Part shown: positions 7,866-15,305 of the stretch, piece by piece | How positions within the stretch are numbered: position 1 is the first letter of the stretch | How the letters are laid out: each line of letters begins with the position of its first letter | DNA from: Fredinandcohnia onubensis | Lineage (GTDB): Bacteria > Bacillota > Bacilli > Bacillales > Bacillaceae_L | Direction of reading: 5' to 3' | Length of the DNA: 64,000 nucleotides | NCBI RefSeq assembly: GCF_031181385.1 | Contig: NZ_JAPSKV010000001.1 | Location: 620,001 to 684,000, forward strand | Position numbers and translations under genes: made by a program | Notes under the pieces: model-generated | What the model was told of the DNA's origin: nothing | The model's database searches: none | What the model saw: only the letters and a program-made list of their open reading frames with translations

Positions 7866-8372
7866 ATGATGCAACGATCAAAAATACACTTGTTCCTTTT
7901 TTTGTTCCCATTACTTTATCTTATTCACGACATCGAAGAAATTTTAACGGTAGAGAAATTTCTACTAAAGCATTCAGATCTATTCCCGTTTCGTATTACG
8001 GCGCTAGAGTTTGCAGTTGCTTTTTCATTGCTTTGGATTTTGGCTTCAGTCGGGTGTTATCAGACCTATCGAAATAAAAAATTTCTTGGTATGAAACCAG
8101 CTACCTACCTTGCATTTTTAGTCCCAGGAATCATACTGGCAAATGCGATTGGCCATGTTCTGCAATTCATTTTTTTCAAAGATTATGTACCAGGGATTAT
8201 CACGTCAATCACAATTTTAATCCCATATTCATTTTTTACAGCACGGTTTTTAATTATTAGGGGAGAAATAACGGTAAAAAAACTAGTAACCTATTTTGTT
8301 ATCGGTTTTCTGGCCCAAGGTCCCCTAGCATTACTTGCTCATATAGTTTCTTCAACTATAGTAAAATGGTAA
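7866..8372 (+). CDS. HXXEE domain membrane protein
   Basis: A 168-aa integral membrane protein with the defining HXXEE motif in LLYLIHDIEEILTVEKF near residue 20 and four or five hydrophobic segments. The family is widespread in Gram-positive bacteria and its function is not established. It starts 15 bp after the DJ-1 gene and ends 19 bp before the MOSC gene. The RBS is weak (CACTGAGAAT), which suggests translational coupling to the preceding gene. Confidence 0.8.
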   Translation: MMQRSKIHLFLFLFPLLYLIHDIEEILTVEKFLLKHSDLFPFRITALEFAVAFSLLWILASVGCYQTYRNKKFLGMKPATYLAFLVPGIILANAIGHVLQFIFFKDYVPGIITSITILIPYSFFTARFLIIRGEITVKKLVTYFVIGFLAQGPLALLAHIVSSTIVKW

Positions 8373-8391
8373 TAAGAAAGGGGGAATAGCC

Positions 8392-9048
8392 TTGACTATC
8401 GAAATTAAGAATTTTTCAATTGGGCTGCCTGAAAAAATGAAATACGGAGAAAACGAAGAAGTCATAACGGCAATCCGAAAAAAGAAAGTGGAAGAAGCAT
8501 TTTTAACAAAAGACGGATTCAGTGGAGATGGAGTAGCCGATTTAAAGCATCATGGAGGTCCTGACCGTGCTGTATGTTTTTACCCGTATGAACATTACGC
8601 ACTGTGGGGAAGTGAATTTTTAGTTCAGTTTCCACTTCCAACCTTCGGGGAGAATCTAACCCTTACCAATATGGAAGAAAAAGATGTATGTATCGGTGAC
8701 ATTTATCAAATTGGTGATGCTGTTATTCAAATCACCCAGGGGAGAATACCGTGTAGCACCATTACAAAAAGGACGAACAAACCTCATCTTCTAAAGATGA
8801 TGGTCCAAACAGGCTTTACGGGTTACTTGGCGAGAGTATTAAAAGAAGGTACCGTACGAAAGGATTCTGCGATTTCGTTAGAAGAACGAAATCCAAATCA
8901 AGTCTCTATTCTTGAGGCAAATGAGATTTATTTTAAGAGGCCAAGGGATATAGAAGGGATCAACAAGGTTTTGGCGGTCGAAGAATTGGCGGATGAGTGG
9001 AAAGAGATGCTAGATGAGCGATTAACTAGACTAGGCCACCCACGATAA
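8392..9048 (+). CDS. MOSC domain protein (YiiM-like)
   Basis: A 218-aa MOSC-domain protein of the YiiM type, predicted to bind molybdenum cofactor and act on N-hydroxylated or similar substrates. Family signatures are GDGVADLKHHGGPDRAVCFY, GENLTLTNM, and the cysteine in GRIPCSTITKR, with a C-terminal three-helix part. The TTG start at 8392 has AAGGGGG at good distance. It follows the HXXEE gene closely and probably ends that transcript. The specific substrate is unknown. Confidence 0.88.
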   Translation: MTIEIKNFSIGLPEKMKYGENEEVITAIRKKKVEEAFLTKDGFSGDGVADLKHHGGPDRAVCFYPYEHYALWGSEFLVQFPLPTFGENLTLTNMEEKDVCIGDIYQIGDAVIQITQGRIPCSTITKRTNKPHLLKMMVQTGFTGYLARVLKEGTVRKDSAISLEERNPNQVSILEANEIYFKRPRDIEGINKVLAVEELADEWKEMLDERLTRLGHPR

Positions 9049-9115
9049 ATAGAATGAAACATTTCTATGGTAATAGCCGTAAACAAAGTAACCTATTTAT
9101 CGAGGGGATGATACG

Positions 9116-9433
9116 GTGAAAAACATTTATTGTGAAAAATGTGCGGCAGAAATCACAGATAAAAACATTCTTGTGATCGCAACGTATTTCTTCTATATCA
9201 CGACTTACCATGATCAGTGTTATTCAAGAACATTAAAAGGCAGGAAAACACTATTTGTTGGAAATGAACCGATCAATGGGTTCTCTGGTAATCTTAAAGA
9301 GATACTAGCCTTTGTATTGGCTATGATTCTATTTTTAGATGGTGGAGCATTTCTGTTTGTCGGAATAGTTGCCCTTTTGGTTCCCATAGTTCGTTTGTAT
9401 GCCTGGTTCACAATTGAACGACATTTAGAGTAG
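9116..9433 (+). CDS. Small membrane protein with N-terminal CxxC
   Basis: A 105-aa protein with a GTG start behind GAGGGG. The first 40 residues carry CEKC and a third cysteine in DQCYSR, suggesting a small metal or disulfide site. Two hydrophobic stretches (about 63-95) form a C-terminal membrane hairpin. I do not recognise a named family. A 12-bp-stem terminator follows directly. Confidence 0.65.
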   Translation: MKNIYCEKCAAEITDKNILVIATYFFYITTYHDQCYSRTLKGRKTLFVGNEPINGFSGNLKEILAFVLAMILFLDGGAFLFVGIVALLVPIVRLYAWFTIERHLE

Positions 9434-9437
9434 TTTC

Positions 9438-9472
9438 GGGTGTTAATCCATGCAGGATTAATGCCCTTTTTT
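9438..9472 (+). terminator. Rho-independent terminator
   Basis: A 12-bp stem (9438-9449 with 9455-9466, two G-T pairs) and 5-nt loop are followed by six T. Confidence 0.9.
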
Positions 9473-9501
9473 GTGGAAGTATGTGTGGAGGTGAAAGTTT
9501 G

Positions 9502-9963
9502 ATGAAGTACAAAAAGACGATGGTCTTTCTAGGAATCATTATGATTCTATTTCTTATATTTAAAAAGGACTTGAGGGAGAAGAATGAAGATTTACTTCAA
9601 GAAGAAATCGTATCCATCCCACATTCGGTTGAAACGATAAATTTAAAAGAGGTTACACCATTTCAATGGGACAAGGTCTATTCCTTCAGTCCATACACCC
9701 CAAAGGATACAATCTATGAAACAGTAGGCTACAAATGGGACCGCATCCAGGAAACTGTGAACGAGGGCATGAACCAAATCGTGTTTGTGAATGACGGAAA
9801 AGTGGTGTGCTATGTATATGGATATCCGTCTAATGCCGGTTATGGAATTTCTGTATTAGGAGAGACTCTTTCCGAGTATGCGACAGTCTTACATGTAGAG
9901 GATGACCTAACATTTAAAGTTGAACGAGACGAGGAAGTTGTTTATTTAATAAAAGAATTCTAG
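9502..9963 (+). CDS. Membrane-anchored protein of unknown function
   Basis: A 153-aa protein with one N-terminal hydrophobic segment (about residues 6-20) followed by an extracytoplasmic domain rich in aromatic and charged residues. An in-frame ATG lies at 9481, but the ATG at 9502 has GGAGGTG at ideal spacing and begins at the membrane segment, so it is chosen. The family is not recognised. It is monocistronic, with the next 650 bp holding only repeats. Confidence 0.65.
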   Translation: MKYKKTMVFLGIIMILFLIFKKDLREKNEDLLQEEIVSIPHSVETINLKEVTPFQWDKVYSFSPYTPKDTIYETVGYKWDRIQETVNEGMNQIVFVNDGKVVCYVYGYPSNAGYGISVLGETLSEYATVLHVEDDLTFKVERDEEVVYLIKEF

Positions 9964-9995
9964 TTGTACTGTTGTGCTGCCACCTAAAATAATGC

Positions 9996-10419
9996 AGCTT
10001 TCTTAAAAAAGGATACTGGTAGTCATCAATACTCTAGAGTGCTATCGGTCTCCTAAAAAGAGGAAAATGATGATACTCCAGGTCATCTAGAGTGCTATCG
10101 GTCTCCTAAAAAGAGGAAACTGATGATACTCCAGGGCGTTTAGAATGGTATCAATCTCCTAAAAAAAGGAAAGAGGTGATACTTCAAAGCATCTAGAATG
10201 CTATCAATCTCCTAAAAAGAGGAAAGTAATGATACTCCAGAGCATCTAGAATGCTATCAATCTCCTAAAAAGAGGAAAGTAATGATACTCCAGAGCATCT
10301 AGAATGCTATCAACCTCCTAAAAAAAGGAAAGTGATGATACTCCAGGGTGTCTAGAGTGGTATCAATCTCCTGAAAAGAGGAAACTCATGGTCTTCATGA
10401 GCAACTAGACTTGGTCAAA
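9996..10419. repeat. Tandem array, second 53-bp unit, about 7 copies
   Basis: Units start at TCTCCT (or CCTCCT) at 10049, 10102, 10155, 10208, 10261, 10314 and 10367, giving an exact 53-bp period. A degenerate copy precedes them and the last is divergent. The units at 10208 and 10261 are identical. Each typical unit contains TCCT-AAAAAG-AGGA and a larger dyad, TGAT..AGCAT-CTAGA-ATGCT-ATCA. The sequence differs from the array at 1505-2160, but both share the box CAATCTCCTA in the same phase. No reading frame is maintained. Confidence 0.93.
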
Positions 10420-10430
10420 AATCATCGAAA

Positions 10431-10570
10431 GCTCGATGAAGGCCTAAACCGAACTCGCAGCATGCAAAAGAGGTCTTCATAAGCTCGATGAAAGCCCGAA
10501 CCGATCTCGCAGCACGCTGAAAAGTTCTTCATAAGCCAAATGAAGACCAAACGAGCTGTCCGATCCCGAT
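10431..10570. repeat. Tandem array, 52-bp unit, about 2.7 copies
   Basis: Directly after the 53-bp array, units start at 10431, 10483 and 10535 (GCTCGATGAA, GCTCGATGAA, GCCAAATGAA), a 52-bp period. They are more GC-rich than the previous array. TCTTCAT..ATGAAGA forms a 7-bp stem across the 10526-10549 junction. The third copy decays into the upstream region of the SDR gene. Confidence 0.85.
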
Positions 10571-10614
10571 AAAAGCCATTCATCCCATCAACTCTAAACG
10601 AAAAAGGTGCCAAC

Positions 10615-11439
10615 ATGCAAAAAATGCTAGAATCATTTTTATTTTTTCCTACATACCTAAATAAAGAGAAGCTCCAAGCCCACCTAACTGGAAAAACAAT
10701 CGTCATCACTGGTGCGAGTTCAGGTATCGGCAAGGAGGTAGCCTACCAATTAGCGAACATCCAATGCCATCTAATCCTAGTCGCTAGAAGAGGTGAACTA
10801 CTCAAAATCATCAAAAACGATATTGAAAAACAAAAAGTCAAAGTGAGCATTATTCAGGCTGACCTTAGAAATGAGGACGAGCTCGCCAGCTTCCTAACCT
10901 TTCTACACAATCAGCAAACCTTAGATATCATCGTCAACAACGCAGGTCTTTCCATCAGACGCTCCATCTATGAATCTCTTGATCGGTATCATGATATTAC
11001 ACGAACTATGGCGATTAACTACTTTGCGCCTGTTAAAACAGTACTATCAACAATTCCAATGCTCCAAAAAAGCAAGGGGCAGATTATTAATGTATCGACC
11101 ATCAACGCCAAGTTATCACCCGTTCCGTATTTCGCAGCCTATCAGGCATCCAAATCAGCATTTGATATATGGCTTCGATCTGTTTTGCCAGAGTTGCATA
11201 CAAACAAAATCGCAACTACTTCCATCTATTTACCGCTGGTTCGAACACCAATGATCGAGCCCACACCAGGTTATCGAAACGTGCCGGCAATGTCACAGCA
11301 CCATGCAGCAAACATAATCTGTAAGTCGATGTATACTCGTCGAAAAAAGTACCAACCATGGTGGTTAGTTTTTGGACAACTAGTCTCTGTTTTTCTAACG
11401 AATCTAGGAGATTTTTCAAAGAAGAGGAAGCAAAAATGA
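10615..11439 (+). CDS. Short-chain dehydrogenase/reductase
   Basis: A 274-aa classical SDR. The NAD(P)-binding glycine motif is TGASSGIG near residue 33, NNAG follows near 105, and the catalytic serine and YQASK tyrosine/lysine lie near 160-178. The N-terminus has a hydrophobic LFFPTYL stretch and the C-terminus a hydrophobic, basic tail, so membrane association is likely. It overlaps the AMP-ligase gene by ATGA (11436-11439), which shows coupling. The pair probably acts on a fatty or acyl substrate. The RBS (AAAGGTG) is moderate. Confidence 0.88.
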   Translation: MQKMLESFLFFPTYLNKEKLQAHLTGKTIVITGASSGIGKEVAYQLANIQCHLILVARRGELLKIIKNDIEKQKVKVSIIQADLRNEDELASFLTFLHNQQTLDIIVNNAGLSIRRSIYESLDRYHDITRTMAINYFAPVKTVLSTIPMLQKSKGQIINVSTINAKLSPVPYFAAYQASKSAFDIWLRSVLPELHTNKIATTSIYLPLVRTPMIEPTPGYRNVPAMSQHHAANIICKSMYTRRKKYQPWWLVFGQLVSVFLTNLGDFSKKRKQK

Positions 11440-12962
11440 AACTGATTAGACTTTTTTATGTTTTATATAAAATAAAGCTGCTTTCCCCAAAAGGACTGTA
11501 TCATTTAATCGGTTCTATTTTTACTTGTGGAATCAATTTGATGACACTTTTGCAGTTTGCGGAAAAGAAATTTACCGACCAAATTGCGCTCGCAGACGAC
11601 ATTGAAACATTAACCTACAAACAACTTAAAGAACAATCAATCAAACTCGCCCAGTCTTTAGTCGAAAAAACTCAACTTCAACCCGGAATGAAAGTAGGGA
11701 TATTATGTAGAAACCATGCTTCACTCGTAAAAACAATTTTTGCTGTATCACGAGTTGGAGCAGGCATCTATTTATTAAATACCGAAATCAGCAAGCAGCA
11801 GTTTGATGCTTTCGCCAAGCGACACAAATTTAATCTAGTTATCTATGATTATGAATTGAGAACAATCATTCAAAACTATTCTAACCAAAAGATCCTAAGC
11901 TTCCATTCTGACTTACCAGCGATTAGTAATTTCCTGAAATCGAAGGCAAATCAGGCAATCTTACCAAGAACCTCAAAGAGCAAACTTGTCCTACAAACGA
12001 GTGGCACGACCGGATTGTCAAAGGATGCAGCACATAAACCGTCCCTTTTTCATTATTTAAGTCCGTTTGTGGCTTTTATCAAGCGACTACGAATTTTAGA
12101 TTATCGTAATGCGTACATTGCAACCCCAATCTATCACGGATATGGCATTGCCGTGTTGTTATTATTCATACCATTAGGGAAAAAAATAGTGATTACAAGA
12201 AGGTTTAACGCGAAACAAGCCTGTGAACTAATTCAACAACATCAAATCGAAGTCGTCACGGTTGTCCCATTAATGCTCCAAAAAATGCTACTAACAAACC
12301 CAGCACGATTAAAGTCTCTCAAATGTATTGCATCAGGTGGGGCAAAGCTTCCAACAAAGCTCGTAGAGGAAACGTTCCAAAGGCTAGGTCCTGTTCTATA
12401 CAATCTATATGGAACCTCAGAAACCGGGCTGAACTTCATCGCCACCCCACAGGACTTAACGTATTCATCAACAACCATTGGCAAGAAGATAACGGGATTA
12501 AAAATAAGTATTCTAGATGAAAACAAAAAAGATGTCCCAACGGGCACATACGGTCAGCTTTGTATGAAGAGTGACTGGTCGATTCGCAAGAAAACGTGGA
12601 TAGATACCGGTGATGCTGGCTACCGAGACGAAAACGGATATTACTTTTTATGTGGAAGGATAGACGATATGGTTGTTTCCGGTGGGGAAAATGTCTATCC
12701 AATTGAAATTGAGCAGGTACTTATCAAGCACCCGCAAATTCACGAAGTTGCTGTAATTGGAATATATGACGATCTTTTTGGCCAACGTTTAAAAGCATTT
12801 GTGGTACCAGAAAGGAACGAAGTCCTGACAGAGGAAGAACTACTGGAGTGGCTCCGCCCAAGAGTAGCCAGATTTCAACTTCCAAAAGAGGTTACCATTG
12901 TTGAACAATTGCCCTACACATCTCTTGGTAAACTCGATAAAAAACAGTTGAGTGAGAGTTGA
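11436..12962 (+). CDS. AMP-dependent acyl-CoA synthetase/ligase
   Basis: A 508-aa adenylate-forming enzyme of the acyl-CoA synthetase superfamily. Motifs in order are the P-loop LQTSGTTGLSKDA near residue 190, YGTSETG (A5), WIDTGDAGYRDENGY (A7), GRIDDMVVSGGENVYP (A8) and the C-terminal catalytic lysine in TSLGKLDKK (A10). The P-loop has Ser and Asp where Pro and Gly are usual. A longer frame begins at 11358 inside the SDR gene, but the ATG at 11436 has GAAGAGGAAG upstream and a 4-bp overlap with the SDR stop. The N-terminal hydrophobic region suggests a membrane-proximal fatty-acid ligase. Confidence 0.88.
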   Translation: MKLIRLFYVLYKIKLLSPKGLYHLIGSIFTCGINLMTLLQFAEKKFTDQIALADDIETLTYKQLKEQSIKLAQSLVEKTQLQPGMKVGILCRNHASLVKTIFAVSRVGAGIYLLNTEISKQQFDAFAKRHKFNLVIYDYELRTIIQNYSNQKILSFHSDLPAISNFLKSKANQAILPRTSKSKLVLQTSGTTGLSKDAAHKPSLFHYLSPFVAFIKRLRILDYRNAYIATPIYHGYGIAVLLLFIPLGKKIVITRRFNAKQACELIQQHQIEVVTVVPLMLQKMLLTNPARLKSLKCIASGGAKLPTKLVEETFQRLGPVLYNLYGTSETGLNFIATPQDLTYSSTTIGKKITGLKISILDENKKDVPTGTYGQLCMKSDWSIRKKTWIDTGDAGYRDENGYYFLCGRIDDMVVSGGENVYPIEIEQVLIKHPQIHEVAVIGIYDDLFGQRLKAFVVPERNEVLTEEELLEWLRPRVARFQLPKEVTIVEQLPYTSLGKLDKKQLSES

Positions 12963-12978
12963 ACCCACAATAATTAAG

Positions 12979-13173
12979 CTAATACGGTGAAGAATCTTTA
13001 ATAAAAGTAAAATATGTTAGAAATTCATTTTCACTAAGTGATATATGATTCGTTAAATCTTTCGTTCTCATAACAAACTCTTTGACTCCGATAAATTCTG
13101 ATTCGGCAACGAGGTAAAACTGTGTTCCTTTTTTGTATCCTTTAAACTTCTTTTTTAATAGATATACTTTCAT
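12979..13173 (-). CDS. Small hypothetical protein
   Basis: A 64-aa basic protein on the opposite strand, convergent with the AMP ligase. The sequence KGYKKGTQFYLVAESEFIGV reads like a compact beta-rich domain and resembles short conserved Bacillus proteins. The ATG is preceded by a modest AGGTAGGG. It is free-standing and its function is unknown. Confidence 0.6.
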   Translation of the reverse strand: MKVYLLKKKFKGYKKGTQFYLVAESEFIGVKEFVMRTKDLTNHISLSENEFLTYFTFIKDSSPY

Positions 13174-13357
13174 TGAATTACCCTACCTGATCTCTATTTC
13201 ATTTAGATAAATTTCATTATAAACGATTATGTTGATATTCTGCTTTTAAACTGAATGATTTGGATAAAATGAATGAATTCTGAGTTTAATCAACATGGAC
13301 CTATCGTGTATAGTAGGTTTATAATCTGATGAAAAAATAAAAAAAGAGGGGTAACTT

Positions 13358-13624
13358 ATGTGTAGAAACATTAAAACTTTATTTAATTTCGAACCACCAG
13401 CTACCGATGAAGAGATTCACGCTGCATCTGTGCAGTACGTTAAAAAGATAACAGGATTTAACAAGCCATCAAAGATTAACGAAGAGGCATTTAATCAAGC
13501 CATCAATGAAATAGCGTTGATTACTAGTAATCTGTTGAACTCATTGGAGACCAGTGCGGAGCCTCGTAATCGTGAGGTAGAAGCTGAGCGTGCGCGCATT
13601 CGATCTGCTAAAAGATTTGGATAA
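13358..13624 (+). CDS. DUF2277 family protein
   Basis: An 88-aa protein matching the DUF2277 pattern, with an N-terminal MCRNIKTLFNFEPPATDEEI start and an arginine-rich C-terminus ending RARIRSAKRFG. The RBS AGAGGGG lies just upstream of the ATG. Function is unknown. A small CCTCCT/AGGAGG hairpin follows at about 13649-13666. Confidence 0.85.
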   Translation: MCRNIKTLFNFEPPATDEEIHAASVQYVKKITGFNKPSKINEEAFNQAINEIALITSNLLNSLETSAEPRNREVEAERARIRSAKRFG

Positions 13625-13673
13625 AATTATAATATAAAACAAATAAACCCTCCTACTTTAAGGAGGAAAAATG

Positions 13674-13860
13674 TCAAAACATATCAGCTGCAATCAGAAG
13701 ATGTTCCTTAATTAAATTTGAATAAGTGGTTGCAGCCTCGTCACCATACAATCGACGAATCATATTCCCCATGTTACTAGGATATTCATGCTGAATCAGG
13801 TGGGTGAATGTCCAATTTAAAATCAGATAGATTGTGATAGTAAAAAGGTAATTGCTTTGA
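13674..13860 (-). pseudogene. Remnant of a small helical-protein gene
   Basis: On the minus strand an open frame with no credible start or RBS reads through WTFTHLIQHEY, NMIRRLYGDEAATTYSNL and IKEHLLIAADMF before a stop at 13674. The pattern of an aromatic TH.., a YG..AA.. helix and KEHL.IAA resembles the C-terminal half of a conserved Bacillus helical protein. The upstream half is absent, since the frame fades into the promoter region of the peptidase E gene. I read it as a decayed 3' fragment; the family assignment is from memory of the pattern only. Confidence 0.45.
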
Positions 13861-13906
13861 ATTTGGAGAATTAATATTAAAAGACATTCTAGGAGGGAAA
13901 TCCGAT

Positions 13907-14605
13907 ATGAGACAGATTATTGCCATGGGCGGCGGGGGCTTTTCAATGGAGCCGGATAATCTTTTACTCGATCAATATATTTTGGCTCAAGTAAACAAAG
14001 ATTTCCCCAAAGTGTGTTTTGTTCCAACTGCTAGTGGAGACCAAACAAACTATATCGAGCGATTCTACAAGGCGTTTAATACGCTTCCCTGTCAACCAAC
14101 GCACTTATCTTTATTCGAACCAAATTTTAAGGATCTAGAAAAATATATTTTGGAGCAGGAAGTTATATATGTGGGTGGGGGAAATACCAGAAATATGCTT
14201 CTTTTATGGAAAGAATGGGGATTAGATAGGATCCTGAAGCAAGCATATGAGAATGGAATTCTTCTTGCAGGATTAAGTGCGGGTGCAATTTGTTGGTTCG
14301 AAGCAGGATTAACCGATCCGTTAAATGCGCCCTTATATAAACTGGATTGCTTAGGTTTGTTAAAAGGAAGTAATTGCCCTCATTATGATGGTGAGAATAA
14401 AAGAAGGCCATCTTATCACCAATTAATACTAGAAGGAAAAATAAAAGAAGGTTATGGTGTCGATGATGGTGTGGCCCTGCACTTTGTAAATGAAACACTC
14501 TCTAAATCGGTTAGTTCCCGACGAAAAGCAAAGTCATATTTTGTTAGAAGGACACATAATCAAATTGTAGAAGAAAAATTAAAGACCATATACTTAGGTT
14601 CATGA
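13907..14605 (+). CDS. Peptidase E (S51 family)
   Basis: A 232-aa serine peptidase of the S51 class-I-glutamine-amidotransferase fold, cytoplasmic dipeptidase E-like. The nucleophile is Ser124 in AGLSAGAICWF. Other family motifs are IIAMGGGGF at the N-terminus, FVPTASGD, YVGGGNTRNML and NCPHYDGE. Enzymes of this group hydrolyse Asp-X dipeptides, but many paralogues have unknown substrates. The ATG has TAGGAGGG upstream. It is followed by a VOC gene 128 bp on. Confidence 0.88.
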   Translation: MRQIIAMGGGGFSMEPDNLLLDQYILAQVNKDFPKVCFVPTASGDQTNYIERFYKAFNTLPCQPTHLSLFEPNFKDLEKYILEQEVIYVGGGNTRNMLLLWKEWGLDRILKQAYENGILLAGLSAGAICWFEAGLTDPLNAPLYKLDCLGLLKGSNCPHYDGENKRRPSYHQLILEGKIKEGYGVDDGVALHFVNETLSKSVSSRRKAKSYFVRRTHNQIVEEKLKTIYLGS

Positions 14606-14733
14606 TTATTGTAAGCACTTTAAGCGAGTTTAGAAACCGTAACTCGTTCAGGTCATCATGTAACGAAGTTTAGAACGATTATAACTAGGGTAAATTTAGT
14701 TTATTGAGGATAATTTAAAGGAGTGAAAAACGT

Positions 14734-15111
14734 ATGTTTAGTCAATTGGGTCAGGTTATGTTGTATGTCAATAATCAGGCTGAGGCAGTGAATTTTTGGA
14801 CAGAAAAACTAGGTTTTACAATTGTTGCTGAAGAAGATAATGGTCAAATGAGATGGATTGAAATTGCCCCAAAAAAAGGTGCAGAAACAAGCATTATTCT
14901 GCATGATAAAGAATTCGTTGCAAAAATGTCACCTGGTTTAAATCTTGGCACACCATCTTTAATGTTTTTCACGGAGAATCTCGATCAATTACATACCGAT
15001 TTATCAAATAAAAATATAACCGTCGGGGAAATTGTCACGATGCCTTCGGGTAAAGTATTTAATTTTGCTGATAACGAAGAAAATTACTTTGCAGTAATGG
15101 AGAAAAAATAG
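14734..15111 (+). CDS. VOC family (glyoxalase-like) protein
   Basis: A 125-aa single vicinal-oxygen-chelate domain protein with paired beta-alpha-beta-beta-beta modules. QVMLYVNNQAEAVNFWTEKLG is the typical first module and FNFADNEENYFAVME the last. Metal ligands are not all obvious. Roles in this family range from glyoxalase to antibiotic binding, so no substrate is assigned. The RBS is AAAGGAG. Confidence 0.82.
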   Translation: MFSQLGQVMLYVNNQAEAVNFWTEKLGFTIVAEEDNGQMRWIEIAPKKGAETSIILHDKEFVAKMSPGLNLGTPSLMFFTENLDQLHTDLSNKNITVGEIVTMPSGKVFNFADNEENYFAVMEKK

Positions 15112-15138
15112 TAATTCATCAATTCTCTGTCCTTTCAA

Positions 15139-15168
15139 ACGACTATCTTTCATTCGATAGTCGTTTTT
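15139..15168 (+). terminator. Rho-independent terminator
   Basis: A 9-bp stem (15139-15147 with 15156-15164) precedes a T run, ending the VOC gene. Confidence 0.88.
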
Positions 15169-15305
15169 ATCATGGAACTATCATTCCATAACATGTAAAA
15201 TTCTTGTGAAAAAAATTCAGTTTAAGCACGAAATTCCCAAATTTTAGTGTAAAATGGTTTGATAAAGGAAAAAGAACTATCGTAGAGTGGAGAGGGATTT
15301 GTCTG

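Noticed and set aside
11358-11435. N-terminal extension of the AMP ligase
   Set aside because: It overlaps the SDR coding sequence and lacks an RBS; the ATG at 11436 has both RBS and ATGA coupling.
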